This document shows positions 42,135 through 51,230 of a DNA stretch of 64,000 bases, piece after piece (position 1 is the stretch's first letter; each line of letters begins with the position of its first letter). A program made the position numbers and the translations under genes. This DNA comes from Bin87 sp965262485. GTDB lineage: Bacteria > Chloroflexota > Dehalococcoidia > Lucifugimonadales > UBA3495. The stretch is from positions 3,100,001 through 3,164,000 of the forward strand of contig OZ253540.1 of NCBI GenBank assembly GCA_965262485.1, written 5' to 3'. A model generated the notes under the pieces. It did not search any database. It was not told where the DNA came from and saw only the letters and a list, made by a program, of their open reading frames with translations.

Positions 42135-42641
42135 TTGCCAGCAGTTACCGTAGAACTTATCAAATCCCTGCGCGAGCAAACCGGAGCCGGCATTAGCGAC
42201 TGCAAAAACGCCCTGGAAACCAACGACGGCGACCTGGACAAAGCCATTGAGGCGTTACGGCAAAAAGGGTTTGAGCAGGCTGCAAGGCGGTCGGACCGGG
42301 AAACGTCGCAGGGGTTGGTTGAATCGTATATCCACACCGGGGGTCGCGTGGGCGCGCTGGTGCAGCTGGGATGCGAAACCGACTTTGTGGCGCGCACCGA
42401 GGGGTTTCGCGCGCTGGCCCACGACATAGCCATGCAGGTGGCCGCCATGTCGCCGGTGTACCTGAGCGCAGACGACATCGAAGAGGGAGACGACCGGCCG
42501 CCGGCGCAGGTTTGCCTGCTGCTGCAGCCGTTCATTAAAGATGGCTCCCGTACGCTGGATGACCTGGTGAAAGAAACCGCCGCGCAAACCGGCGAGAACG
42601 TCCGCATCGTGCATTTCCGCCGGCTAGCGCTCGGCGAATAA
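42135..42641 (+). CDS. tsf: Elongation factor Ts, short form
   Basis: The 168-residue guanine-nucleotide exchange factor for EF-Tu begins at TTG 42135 with AGGAGG about 9 bases upstream. The UBA-like N-terminus (VELIKSLREQTGAGISDCKN, ALETNDGDLDKAIEALRQKG) and the EF-Tu-contact motif GCETDFVARTEGF are complete. As in several thermophilic and Chloroflexota lineages it has only one of the two core subdomains found in E. coli Tsf (283 residues). It ends 37 bases before pyrH. Confidence 0.94.
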   Translation: MPAVTVELIKSLREQTGAGISDCKNALETNDGDLDKAIEALRQKGFEQAARRSDRETSQGLVESYIHTGGRVGALVQLGCETDFVARTEGFRALAHDIAMQVAAMSPVYLSADDIEEGDDRPPAQVCLLLQPFIKDGSRTLDDLVKETAAQTGENVRIVHFRRLALGE

Positions 42642-42678
42642 ACGACGCGGCTACGGTTGTGGGTATGCGAGGCCGTGC

Positions 42679-43446
42679 ATGGTTGTTACCGGTAGCGTCA
42701 ACAGCGACACCATTTACGGCCGGGTGCTGCTGAAAGTCAGCGGCGAATCGTTGCAGGGCGCCGGCTCCGGCGCCATCGATTCCAACGCGGTCGGCTACAT
42801 CGCCGATCAGATCGTAGAAATTCAATCCCGCCAGGTGGAGGTAGCGGTCGTCATCGGCGGCGGCAATATCTGGCGGGGCGTAACTGCCGAACAGCAGGGC
42901 ATGGACCGCTCCTCCGCAGACTACGCGGGGATGCTGGCCACCATCATCAATGCCCTGGCTCTGCAGGACGCCATCGAACGGCGCGGCGTGAGCGTTCGCA
43001 CTCAATCGGCCCTGTCGATTCAGGCTGTTGCGGAGCCTTACATCCGGCGACGCGCCATCCGCCATCTGGAAAAGGGCCGCGTGGTTATCTTTTGCGCCGG
43101 GTCGGGAAATCCCTTCATGTCAACTGATACGGCTTCGGCGTTGCGCGCCCTGGAAATCGGCGCCGAGATTTTGCTGATGGCCAAGAACGGGGTGGACGGC
43201 GTTTATGACTCGGACCCGCGCACCAATCCCGAGGCGGTTCGATTCAGTCAACTGGAATATCTGGAAGCGGTGAACCGACGTCTGGAGGTGATGGATTCCA
43301 CCGCGATGACCCTGTGCATGGACAATCAATTACCCATTGTCGTGTTCGACATATTTGAACAGGGCACGATGAGTCGTATACTGCGCGGAGATGCCGTTGG
43401 CACCACCATCAACGGAGGGGAACAAAATGACGCAGCGCAAAGGTAG
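42679..43446 (+). CDS. pyrH: UMP kinase
   Basis: The 255-residue hexameric amino-acid-kinase-fold enzyme makes UDP from UMP. Motifs are RVLLKVSGESLQGAG (ATP phosphate loop), VVIGGGNIWRG, DRSSADYAGMLATIINALAL, AGSGNPFMSTDTAS and KNGVDGVYDSDPRTNP. ATG at 42679. Its last 20 bases overlap the frr start, giving coupling in the conserved order tsf-pyrH-frr. Confidence 0.95.
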   Translation: MVVTGSVNSDTIYGRVLLKVSGESLQGAGSGAIDSNAVGYIADQIVEIQSRQVEVAVVIGGGNIWRGVTAEQQGMDRSSADYAGMLATIINALALQDAIERRGVSVRTQSALSIQAVAEPYIRRRAIRHLEKGRVVIFCAGSGNPFMSTDTASALRALEIGAEILLMAKNGVDGVYDSDPRTNPEAVRFSQLEYLEAVNRRLEVMDSTAMTLCMDNQLPIVVFDIFEQGTMSRILRGDAVGTTINGGEQNDAAQR

Positions 43447-44038
43447 AGATCGAGGCAACGAGAACAACCAGCCGGAGAAAACGGTGGAAGACGTGCTGGC
43501 TGAAGCCGAACGCAAAATGGGGCAGTCAATCGAGGCGATGCGGAGGGACATTGGCACCCTGCGCACCGGTCGGGCCACCCCGGCGTTGATCGAAGACCTG
43601 CCGGTTGATTACTATGGCACCCCGACGCCGTTGAAACAGATTGCGTCCATCTCGGCGGCCGACGCCCGGGCCATCATGGTGCAACCGTGGGACAAGCAGG
43701 CATTGCGGGATATCGAACGCAGCCTCACCCAATCGGAGATGGGGTTCAATCCCTCCAACGACGGCAGCGTCATCACGGTACCCATCCCGCCGTTGACTCG
43801 GGAGCGCCGGCAGGAAATTGTGAAGTTACTGAAGCGCAAGTCGGAGGACAGCAAGGTTGCGGTGCGAAATGTTCGTCGGGACGGCGTTGAGTCGTTGCGC
43901 AAGATGGAGCGGGACAAGGCCATCTCTCAGGATGAAAACCGTCGCAGCCAGGAAACCTTGCAGAAAACCACCGACGCCCACGTTAAGTCCATAGATGAGG
44001 TTGCGGCCACCAAGGAAGCGGAGATAATGCAGGTTTAA
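43427..44038 (+). CDS. frr: Ribosome recycling factor
   Basis: The 203-residue protein has the RRF domain from about residue 20: MGQSIEAMRRDIGTLRTGRA, YYGTPTPLKQIASIS, IPPLTRERRQEIVKLLKRKS and VRNVRRDGVESLRKMERDK. With EF-G it splits post-termination ribosomes. The ATG at 43427, with GGAGGGG 9-10 bases before it, is used; an upstream frame to 43391 lies within pyrH. The N-terminus has a 17-residue polar extension relative to E. coli. Confidence 0.94.
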   Translation: MTQRKGRDRGNENNQPEKTVEDVLAEAERKMGQSIEAMRRDIGTLRTGRATPALIEDLPVDYYGTPTPLKQIASISAADARAIMVQPWDKQALRDIERSLTQSEMGFNPSNDGSVITVPIPPLTRERRQEIVKLLKRKSEDSKVAVRNVRRDGVESLRKMERDKAISQDENRRSQETLQKTTDAHVKSIDEVAATKEAEIMQV

Positions 44039-44056
44039 CTGCCCGTCGTTCCTCCA

Positions 44057-44827
44057 TTGGCTGCCTCAAACCGCACAGAACATACCGACGGGAAGGGCCG
44101 GGAATTCAATCCCCCGGTCCCGCGGCACGTTGCCATCATCATGGACGGCAACGGACGCTGGGCGGCACAGCGAAAGCTGAACCGGTCTGCCGGTCATCGG
44201 CAGGGGGTAGCCAACATCCGCAGTGTGGTTCGATCCTTATCGGAACGCGGGGTCGGCGTCGTTACACTTTACGCCTTTTCGACGGAGAACTGGCACCGCC
44301 CGTCGGACGAGGTGGACGGGCTGCTGGCAATTCTGGCCGAAGAGATCGTTCCGCAAACCGAGGAACTGCACCGCGCCGGCGTGCGCCTGGTTCATCTGGG
44401 CGACCCGGAGCCACTGGATCCGGGATTGCAGGACGCCATCGCCGCGGCGCAGCAGCTGACCCGCGATAACGCCGGAGTAACCCTGAACGTGGCGTTTAAC
44501 TACGGTGGCCGGGGCGAAATCGTGCGGGCGGTGCGGCGCATTCTGGCCGACGGCGTTCCCGAAGACCAAATAGACGAGGCGCTGTTCAGCAGGTATCTCT
44601 ACACTGCGGGTTGTCCCGACCCGGACCTGATCATTCGCACGGGGGGAGAGCAGCGGATCAGCAATTTCCTGCTGTGGCAGGCCGCTTACAGCGAGTATTA
44701 CCATACTCCGGTGCTGTGGCCGGACCTGGACCAGGACGAACTTGACCGGGCGCTGGAAGCGTTTCAACAACGCCAGCGCCGCTTTGGAACCGTGGTCTCC
44801 CCTTACGACACCGCCGTCCAGGAGTAG
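44057..44827 (+). CDS. uppS: Isoprenyl (undecaprenyl) diphosphate synthase
   Basis: The 256-residue cis-prenyltransferase has HVAIIMDGNGRWAAQRKL with the catalytic Asp and phosphate-binding GNGR, AGHRQGVANIRSVV, LYAFSTENWHRP, and the C-terminal LIIRTGGEQRISNFLLWQAA and YSEYYHTPVLWPD. It makes the C55-type lipid carrier for wall synthesis. TTG start at 44057 with a polar lead of about 20 residues. It sits 18 bases after frr and 4 bases before cdsA. Confidence 0.94.
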   Translation: MAASNRTEHTDGKGREFNPPVPRHVAIIMDGNGRWAAQRKLNRSAGHRQGVANIRSVVRSLSERGVGVVTLYAFSTENWHRPSDEVDGLLAILAEEIVPQTEELHRAGVRLVHLGDPEPLDPGLQDAIAAAQQLTRDNAGVTLNVAFNYGGRGEIVRAVRRILADGVPEDQIDEALFSRYLYTAGCPDPDLIIRTGGEQRISNFLLWQAAYSEYYHTPVLWPDLDQDELDRALEAFQQRQRRFGTVVSPYDTAVQE

Positions 44828-44831
44828 GCCG

Positions 44832-45782
44832 TTGCTGCTCCACCGGGTTTTGACCGCCCTGGTGGGCGTACCGATAGTTCTGGCTGCCATCTGGTTTGGC
44901 CCGCCCTGGCTTACGATTTTAGCCGCAGTGGTGGCCGCCATCGGCGTGTGGGAAGCATACCGCCTGTATCCGCCGCTTGATCCCAACGACGACGGGGAGC
45001 CGCCGACGCCGTTGCCGGCGTGGCTGGGGGGAACCTGGGCGGTGGCGCTGGTTCTGGCCGGAGAGATGGCCGTGGATCCGGCGGATTTTGCAATTGCCGT
45101 TGGCGTTATCTGCATCGTTGGCTGCATCGGGAGCGGCCTGTGGATGATTGCGGCCTGGCACGGGCGCGGCGTGGCGGCGGCGGCGCTCTATCTGGTGTTG
45201 CCACCCGTCTATGTCGGCGGGGCGCTGGCCTGCGCCGTGGCATTGCGGGGAGCGGCCGGGCCGGCGGTGAAACTGTCGGCGGCTGAGATGACGGAACTTG
45301 GTGAGTGGGGGTCGTCTTTGAATGCCGGGGAAGGCGGTTTCGTTGAGATACCCTGGCTGGTCACCGACTACGGAGGCTGGTGGGTATTGCTGGGTATCCT
45401 GACGGTGTATGCGGCGGACACCGGGGCTTATGCAGTGGGAAGGTTGATCGGACGTCACCCGATGGCGCCTGGAATCAGCCCCGGCAAAACGTGGGAAGGA
45501 ACCGTCGGCGGCTTGGCCGGAGCGGTGATAGCCGCGGTAGCGCTGGGACTTTTATTTCCGGTGGGCGCGGCGATTTGGCATCTGGCGGGGATTGGTGTTA
45601 TTTTAGGTTGTGTATCGCCGGCTGGCGATCTTCTGGAATCAAAGATAAAGCGTTTGGCGAACATCAAGGATTCCGGCAACCTTTTCCCTGGCCACGGTGG
45701 GATGCTGGACCGGCTTGACAGTTTGCTCCCATCATTGACCGTGTTGTACATTCTCGTGGCGGTTTCGACTGTCATTCCCTAA
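44832..45782 (+). CDS. cdsA: Phosphatidate cytidylyltransferase
   Basis: The 316-residue polytopic membrane enzyme forms CDP-diacylglycerol from phosphatidate and CTP. The C-terminal signature region SPAGDLLESKIKRLANIKD plus GNLFPGHGGMLDRLDSLL (about 272-308) holds the metal-binding aspartates. About eight membrane helices. The TTG at 44832 is taken as start, since it follows the uppS stop by four bases and opens directly into the first helix; the frame reading back into uppS is not used. Confidence 0.92.
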   Translation: MLLHRVLTALVGVPIVLAAIWFGPPWLTILAAVVAAIGVWEAYRLYPPLDPNDDGEPPTPLPAWLGGTWAVALVLAGEMAVDPADFAIAVGVICIVGCIGSGLWMIAAWHGRGVAAAALYLVLPPVYVGGALACAVALRGAAGPAVKLSAAEMTELGEWGSSLNAGEGGFVEIPWLVTDYGGWWVLLGILTVYAADTGAYAVGRLIGRHPMAPGISPGKTWEGTVGGLAGAVIAAVALGLLFPVGAAIWHLAGIGVILGCVSPAGDLLESKIKRLANIKDSGNLFPGHGGMLDRLDSLLPSLTVLYILVAVSTVIP

Positions 45783-45800
45783 ACTGGCGCACCGGTTATT

Positions 45801-46928
45801 ATGCGACGCATCGTCATACTCGGTTCCACCGGCTCCATAGGCCGTCAAACTCTCGATATTGTGCGGGCGTTCCGCAACGAGTTTGAGGTTGTTGGGCTGG
45901 CTGCCGGAAACAATACCGCGCTCCTGATGGAGCAGGTTGCCGAGTTCAATCCCAGATACCTGTGGTGTACAAACCCGCCGTCATCGCTGCCGCCGGGAAC
46001 AGCCCTCATGCCCATGGACGAGATGGCCGGTTTGCCGGAAGTGGATCAGGTGATGGTTGCGCTGATGGGAGCGGTGGGTCTGGAGCCCACGATGTGCGCC
46101 CTGCGGGCGGGCAAGCAGGTGGCACTGTCCAACAAGGAACCCATCGTGATGGCGGGCCAGACGCTGAAGGCCGCAGAAGCCAAGCACGGCGCCGTGATAC
46201 TGCCCGTGGACAGCGAACCCAGCGCGATCTGGCAGTGCCTCCAAGGTGAGGACAACCACATTCGCCGCTTGTTGATTACCGCCAGCGGCGGCCCGTTCCG
46301 CCGGACACCATTGGCTGAGCTGGAATCGGTTACTCCGGAACAGGCGTTGCAGCATCCCACGTGGCGCATGGGTGACAAAATCACCATAGATTCCGCCACG
46401 CTGATGAACAAAGGGTTCGAGGTTATCGAATCACACTGGTTGTTTTCCGTGCCCTGGGATGACATCGCGGTGGTGGTGCATCCCCAGAGCACCGTTCATT
46501 CCATGGTTGAATTTGACGACGGCTCGGTGAAGGCGCAGATGGGGCCGCCCAGTATGCGTCTGCCCATTCAGTACGCGCTGTTCCATCCGCTGCGTTTGCC
46601 CAATGAGGACATTCCGCGCCTGGACATCGGCGTGGCGTGGTCGCTGGACTTTGAGCCGCTGCAGAAGGACCGGTATCCCTGCTTCGATCTGGCTATCGCC
46701 GCCGGACGGGAGGGAGGAACGGCTCCCACGGCGTTGAGCGCAGCGGACGAGGTGGCGGTGGAATCGTTCCTGCAGGGGCGCATCGGATTCACCGACATCT
46801 ACCGGGTGGTCGAAAAAGTGCTTGCCGAGAATCAAAACCATCAAGACGCTGACCTGCAAGCCGTGGTGGATGCGGATTGCTGGGCCAGCGCCCGGGCCGC
46901 CGAAATCGCCCAGCGGCTGGCCAGGTAG
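45801..46928 (+). CDS. dxr: 1-deoxy-D-xylulose 5-phosphate reductoisomerase
   Basis: The 375-residue NADPH enzyme is the second step of the MEP isoprenoid pathway. Motifs are RIVILGSTGSIGRQTLDIVR, ALSNKEPIVMAGQT, the metal-binding VDSEPSAIWQCLQG, ITASGGPFRRTP, TWRMGDKITIDSATLMNKG and VHPQSTVHSMVEFDDGSV. All catalytic residues (Asp, Glu, Glu, Ser, His, Asn) are in place; the E. coli equivalent of VDSEHSA has His where this protein has Pro. ATG at 45801, 18 bases after cdsA. Confidence 0.95.
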   Translation: MRRIVILGSTGSIGRQTLDIVRAFRNEFEVVGLAAGNNTALLMEQVAEFNPRYLWCTNPPSSLPPGTALMPMDEMAGLPEVDQVMVALMGAVGLEPTMCALRAGKQVALSNKEPIVMAGQTLKAAEAKHGAVILPVDSEPSAIWQCLQGEDNHIRRLLITASGGPFRRTPLAELESVTPEQALQHPTWRMGDKITIDSATLMNKGFEVIESHWLFSVPWDDIAVVVHPQSTVHSMVEFDDGSVKAQMGPPSMRLPIQYALFHPLRLPNEDIPRLDIGVAWSLDFEPLQKDRYPCFDLAIAAGREGGTAPTALSAADEVAVESFLQGRIGFTDIYRVVEKVLAENQNHQDADLQAVVDADCWASARAAEIAQRLAR

Positions 46929-46977
46929 CGGCTGAACCGGTTTCTCCCGCTACCCGCATCAAGCCGACGTACTGACC

Positions 46978-48366
46978 ATGGAAACTCTTGTCATCGCGCT
47001 GGCCTCGTTTATTCCCATGCTGCTCCTGCTGGTCGTGGTGCACGAGTTGGGGCACTTCTGGACGGCAAAAGCCTTCGGCGTGAAAGTGCTGGAGTTTGGA
47101 GTCGGGTATCCGCCGCGGGCGTGGGGCGTTTATACGGGTCGCACCGAAACGCTGCTCACCGGCAAAACGGTGTGTCTCAACGGCGCGGTGCAGCAGATTC
47201 GCCCCGGCATGGTGGTGCGGATTCTGTCCGGTGAAACTGCCGCTGGCCAGCTGGAAGCGCGATACGTTGAGGTTCGAGATTCGAGGGCGGGTGGAAGCAT
47301 CCTGAGCGCGTTGCGGCGCTTCGCCGGCGTCGGCGGCCGGAATCAGAATGGAGACACGCCGGCGCGGGCGTCGCTGGACGAACTGCAATCCGACCGGTAT
47401 CTGCGCCACGAGGGGCGGGTACGCGAGGTGCAGAGCGATCGCATCGTGCTGGCCGACATGATCTATTCGGTGAACTGGCTGCCGCTGGGCGGGTTCGTGC
47501 GGTTGTCGGGGGAGAACAACCCGGAGGCTCCGCGCAGCCTGGCGCGACGGGGAGTAGGGCAGCGGGCGATAGTGCTGGTGGCCGGCTCAGCGATGAATGC
47601 CCTCTTCCCGATTGTTGCATTCGCCATCATCCTGATGGTTCCCCACACCGAGCTGGTTGGGGGGACCGTGCAGATAACCGCCGTTGCTCCGGGTTCGCCG
47701 GCAGAGGCTTCCGGGCTGATGGCTGGCGACCGGGTGCTGGCTATCGACGGGCAAACGCTGGAGGCGCCGGACAGCCTGGTTCAGGAAGTGCGGTCCGGGG
47801 CCGGCAGCGAAATGCTGTGGTCGGTGGAACGGGACGGCGTCCAACAACTGATCCCCGTTACGCCGCGGGTGAACCCACCCGCTGGGCAGGGCGCCACCGG
47901 CATCGCCTTTACGGTGGTTGGCCAGACTGAGGAGCGGCGGGCCGAACCGCCCTGGCGCGCCTTTCCCATGGGCGTTACCCGAACTGTGGACATGGTGCAA
48001 TTGATTGCCGCCGAGGTGCGCGGTTGGTTTGGCGGTGGACGCGGCCCGGAATTCAGCGGGCCGATCGGGATCGCCCGGATTACCGGGGAGATTACGCAGG
48101 AGGGTGGATTCCAGGGTTGGATGTTGGTTGCCATCCTGTTGAGCATCAACCTGGCGGTGCTGAACATACTGCCCATACCGATGCTGGACGGAGGCAGGCT
48201 GCTGTTTGTGTTTATCGAGTGGGTTCGCGGCGGCAAGCGGGTGCCGTCGGAGAAAGAGGGCCTGGTGCACCTGATTGGGTTCGTGGCTCTGCTGGCTCTG
48301 GTAATCGCAATCAGCGCCAACGACATCATCAAACTGGTGCAGGGGATTTCTCCGTTGGGTGGATAG
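46978..48366 (+). CDS. rseP: Site-2 intramembrane metalloprotease RseP/RasP
   Basis: The 462-residue membrane protease has zinc site HELGH at 22-26 in the first helix and the third ligand in MLDGGRLLF (D404). A PDZ domain lies between (about 225-305: VAPGSPAEASGLMAGDRVLA). An insert of about 110 residues (60-165) separates HELGH from PLGGFVRLSGENNP and is longer than in E. coli. It cleaves anti-sigma factors or signal-peptide remnants in the membrane. It ends the dxr-rseP pair and is followed by a strong terminator. Confidence 0.93.
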   Translation: METLVIALASFIPMLLLLVVVHELGHFWTAKAFGVKVLEFGVGYPPRAWGVYTGRTETLLTGKTVCLNGAVQQIRPGMVVRILSGETAAGQLEARYVEVRDSRAGGSILSALRRFAGVGGRNQNGDTPARASLDELQSDRYLRHEGRVREVQSDRIVLADMIYSVNWLPLGGFVRLSGENNPEAPRSLARRGVGQRAIVLVAGSAMNALFPIVAFAIILMVPHTELVGGTVQITAVAPGSPAEASGLMAGDRVLAIDGQTLEAPDSLVQEVRSGAGSEMLWSVERDGVQQLIPVTPRVNPPAGQGATGIAFTVVGQTEERRAEPPWRAFPMGVTRTVDMVQLIAAEVRGWFGGGRGPEFSGPIGIARITGEITQEGGFQGWMLVAILLSINLAVLNILPIPMLDGGRLLFVFIEWVRGGKRVPSEKEGLVHLIGFVALLALVIAISANDIIKLVQGISPLGG

Positions 48367-48412
48367 GCGCTTCCCAGGTTGTGGCGCGAGGTCGTGGTGC
48401 GGGGACATCAGG

Positions 48413-48448
48413 AAGGCCCGGCTCGCTGTGAAGCGAGCCGGGCCTTTT
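48413..48448. terminator. Strong Rho-independent terminator
   Basis: A perfect 15-bp stem (48413-48427 with 48432-48446), loop GTGA, then TTTT. It ends the rpsB-rseP cluster and, read leftwards, can also serve the convergent dienelactone hydrolase gene. Confidence 0.93.
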
Positions 48449-48480
48449 ATCTGCCGGAGGGCAGCGGGCGTTAGCCGGGC

Positions 48481-49263
48481 TTACTTCAGGTTGCTGTCGA
48501 AGAAGGCCACAGTGCGCGCCATTGCGTCTTCAGCAGCAGCCTGGTTGTAGCTGTCGCGGTCGTCGCAGTTGAAACCGTGGCCAGCGCCGTCATACATCTT
48601 GAAGTCGAATGTCTTGCCGGCGGCGGTCAATGCAGCCTCAATCGTTGAAACATCATCCGGAGTTGGGTTTCCGTCGGTTGCACCGAAGTTGCCCATCAGG
48701 GGGATGCTGATGTTGGCAGTGCCGTCGACCGGGGTTACGCCGTCGCTGTAGGGAGCGAGGATTGCGCCACCGTAATAGACGGCGCCGGCGCTGAGGCCGC
48801 TGCAGGCACTGGCGGCGAGGTAAACAACGCGGCCACCCATGCAGTAACCGACGATGCCAATTTTCTGGCCGCGGGTGCGGGGGTACGTGCGTTGCAGATA
48901 GTCGATGGCACCGTTGATGTCTTGGATGATGCCCTGGCCCGTGAGTTCGGGCATGTAGGTATTGACGGCAGCGTCAAAATCTTCGGGGGTGTAACCCAGC
49001 ATGGGGTTGGGGTTGCGCTCGTTGCGATGGAACAGCGCCGGGGCGACTGCAACGTAACCGGCAGCGGCGAACTGGTCGGCCACGCGCTGGATGTGTGCGT
49101 TTGCGCCGAAGGCTTCTTGCACCACGATAACGGCTGGCAAGCTGGTCCCGACGTTGGGGTTGGGGAAGCTCACATAGGCAGCCATATCGCCGCCTTCAGC
49201 GATATTGGCGCCCGACTCCCGATCGAGGTCTGGCATTCTAATGTTTTCCCAGAACGACGGCAT
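48481..49263 (-). CDS. Dienelactone hydrolase family protein
   Basis: The 260-residue alpha/beta hydrolase has a cysteine nucleophile in VGYCMGGRVV, acid Asp in GNFGATDGNPTPDD and His in DGAGHGFNCDDRD, plus the AYVSFPNP and VVQEAFGANAHIQ strings common to carboxymethylenebutenolidases. It opens lactone rings in aromatic catabolism or acts on related esters. The ATG at 49263 is preferred because GGAGGAA stands 6 bases upstream. Confidence 0.92.
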   Translation of the reverse strand: MPSFWENIRMPDLDRESGANIAEGGDMAAYVSFPNPNVGTSLPAVIVVQEAFGANAHIQRVADQFAAAGYVAVAPALFHRNERNPNPMLGYTPEDFDAAVNTYMPELTGQGIIQDINGAIDYLQRTYPRTRGQKIGIVGYCMGGRVVYLAASACSGLSAGAVYYGGAILAPYSDGVTPVDGTANISIPLMGNFGATDGNPTPDDVSTIEAALTAAGKTFDFKMYDGAGHGFNCDDRDSYNQAAAEDAMARTVAFFDSNLK

Positions 49264-49423
49264 AGTATATTCCTCCTCCAATTGTTACGCAAAAGACGGA
49301 TGTACAGCGTGTACCGCCGAAAAAGTGTGGCTGTTTACCAGCCGTACCGCCCGTGCGCTGGAATTGTAACAAAGGTTTACGGCCCAAACAAGCCGGCATT
49401 GACTCTCACGCGTACCCACTTTG
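49264..49423. other. Intergenic gap with no recognised feature
   Basis: Divergent upstream of the dienelactone hydrolase gene and downstream of the RuvC-like gene. Nothing beyond the Shine-Dalgarno of the former can be supported. Confidence 0.4.
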
Positions 49424-49900
49424 TCATTGCGGCTGTTGGCAGAGGTGATAGGCTCCCACGGCGATGGCCTCCCATTCGTGGGCGGACTTTTGCAGACCCA
49501 CCAGACCCAGGGCAGACATCACGGCAAACGCGAGGTCCGGTTGAGACGCCCGGGGATGGCCCGTTGCGGCGTGCCGCACTTCGGCCGCGGAGTAGGCCCA
49601 CATCGGCAGGTGTGCGTCCGCAGCCCACTGCTCCAGTTCAAATTCCAGCAACTCCAGGGCGGGCACGTCCCAATTGATGCCGGAGGGCCGGCTCAAAGCA
49701 ACGCCGGCGGGCCGGTATCGGGTTTTCAGTTTGTCCAGCGCTGTCAACAGCTGGCGGATGCGTACTGACGCCGGAGTGCCCGGTTCCCGACCGGGAATGA
49801 TCGTGCCGGTTTCCAGCAGTTCCCACCCCGAAAATACCGCCCAACCGGTTTCATGCGTGGCCGCGTCAAGGGCGAGCAACACCGCAGGTTTGCTACGCAT
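49424..49900 (-). CDS. RuvC-like RNase H-fold protein, incomplete active site
   Basis: The 158-residue protein follows the RuvC resolvase plan: VLLALDAATHETGWAVFSGW with the first catalytic Asp, SVRIRQLLTALDKLKTRYRP, then LELLEFELEQWA and the terminal HEWEAIAVGAYHL (His-x2-acid box). The second acidic residue, normally in VEE/E-x, is replaced by Ser in GVALSRPSG, so resolvase activity is doubtful. The ATG at 49900 overlaps the stop of the zinc-ribbon gene as TGATG. A phage-type or accessory nuclease homologue is likely; it is not the housekeeping ruvC, which normally lies with ruvAB. Confidence 0.65.
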   Translation of the reverse strand: MRSKPAVLLALDAATHETGWAVFSGWELLETGTIIPGREPGTPASVRIRQLLTALDKLKTRYRPAGVALSRPSGINWDVPALELLEFELEQWAADAHLPMWAYSAAEVRHAATGHPRASQPDLAFAVMSALGLVGLQKSAHEWEAIAVGAYHLCQQPQ

Positions 49901-50160
49901 CAGCGGCGCCGTTTCCGACGGGGCTGTACGGCCAGCAGCGCCACCGGCGGTTCCACTACGGACGGGGATGGCGAGGACTGGGCAGGCGAGGCGGACTGCG
50001 CGCGCCAGTAGTCCCAGAATGCGTTGTCCGGGGGCGGCCGCGACGGGCGATAGAAATAGTGACCGCATTGCAGGCATTGCCAGTCGCCCTGATTGATAAA
50101 CAGATCGCCGGCGCAGCGGCGGCATCCGCGAAAGATAAACCGAGCCAATGCAAACTCCAA
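49900..50160 (-). CDS. Small zinc-ribbon protein
   Basis: The 86-residue protein has two CxxC knuckles, RGCRRCAGDLFINQGDWQCL and QCGHYF (C13/C16 and C29/C32 approximately), a classic zinc ribbon. A Pro-rich linker and basic end QPRRKRRR follow. Coupled by TGATG to the RuvC-like gene, suggesting a DNA-binding partner. Confidence 0.6.
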   Translation of the reverse strand: MEFALARFIFRGCRRCAGDLFINQGDWQCLQCGHYFYRPSRPPPDNAFWDYWRAQSASPAQSSPSPSVVEPPVALLAVQPRRKRRR

Positions 50161-50546
50161 AAAGCACAGGGTGGAATGAGCAGCCCACCGATCAGTTTAG
50201 GAGCCGCAGTGCTGATTATAGAATATATGTTCTGATTTATGCAAGGCGGCAGCGTCTCTGACGCATACGCGCTTTGTCATTGCGACCTCGTACTTGATAC
50301 GGAGGTGGCAATCTCGTCGCCGTAGCAATGGTGGTTTGGCGACGTGTGTTCAACCTCAACGCGATTGCCCTGGCTCTGTGAGAAACTTTCTGCACAGCAG
50401 GGTTGCGCGGGGGGGGGGGGGCGATAATAAAATGCCGGCAGCAAAGTAGCAGCGAAAATCCACATAACGCAGCCCGGTTGCACTAACAACGGGGCCACGC
50501 CGAAGCGCTAAATCAGGCAGGCTTTCCAAAAAGCCGGAGGTCGAGG
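50161..50546. repeat. Repeat element and G13 run
   Basis: A TGTCATTGCGAC-type palindromic element lies at about 50277-50375, with a TCGTACTTGATACGGAGG middle and a degenerate right arm. A run of thirteen G lies at 50409-50421. Bases 50430-50546 precede the DUF805 gene without a clear promoter. Confidence 0.75.
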
Positions 50547-51101
50547 ATGACAACGCCGATTACAGCCGTCATACGCGGGTTCCGCAAATATGTCGTTTTC
50601 GGCGGGCGGGCAACCCGCGCCGAATACTGGTGGTGGCTGCTGTTCACCATCATTATCGGCATCGTTTTGAGCGTCATTGACAATCTCAGTGGTTTATTGG
50701 GGGTTTGGGAGCACGGCCCCCTTGAGACCCTGTTCAGCCTGGCAACCCTGCTGCCCAGCATCGCCGTTACCACCCGCCGCCTGCATGACATCGGCCAGAC
50801 CGGCTGGTGGCAATTGGGGTGGTATGTCATCCCCTTCATAGCCTGGCTCGCCACCGGCATAATGTTCATCGTTGCCCTGGTCATCACATTCGGCGCCACC
50901 AACGCGTCGGGTGGTTGGAGTTTTGACGATGATGATATTCAGTGGGAATCTGCGGGAGAAGCCTTTGCCTTCCTGCCGGCTGCAATCATGCTTATCGCGG
51001 CGTTGGCCATCACGCTGGCGGTCATTATCTGGGCGATAATCTGGATGGCGCGGCGGGGTGAAGCAGGCGAAAACCGATTCGGCCCCGACCCGCGGGCATA
51101 G
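50547..51101 (+). CDS. DUF805 family membrane protein
   Basis: The 184-residue protein has four membrane helices (about 30-50, 62-80, 95-120, 145-170) and the DUF805 hallmarks FGGRATRAEYWWWLLF near the N-terminus and VTTRRLHDIGQTGWWQL after helix 2. The family is widespread and of unknown function. Start ATG at 50547; TCGAGG precedes it. It stands alone, 130 bases before the lipoprotein gene. Confidence 0.87.
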   Translation: MTTPITAVIRGFRKYVVFGGRATRAEYWWWLLFTIIIGIVLSVIDNLSGLLGVWEHGPLETLFSLATLLPSIAVTTRRLHDIGQTGWWQLGWYVIPFIAWLATGIMFIVALVITFGATNASGGWSFDDDDIQWESAGEAFAFLPAAIMLIAALAITLAVIIWAIIWMARRGEAGENRFGPDPRA

Positions 51102-51230
51102 GCGCCAGGTTCGGGTGCAGCTGTCCCGATGGCTGAATGTCAACAGGCCCTGATACAGTTTGTGCAAGCCTCCTTCAGGCCCGCTCGCGGGGCAGAAGAG
51201 GGGAGAAATTTGTCGGTAAGAGGTAAGACA

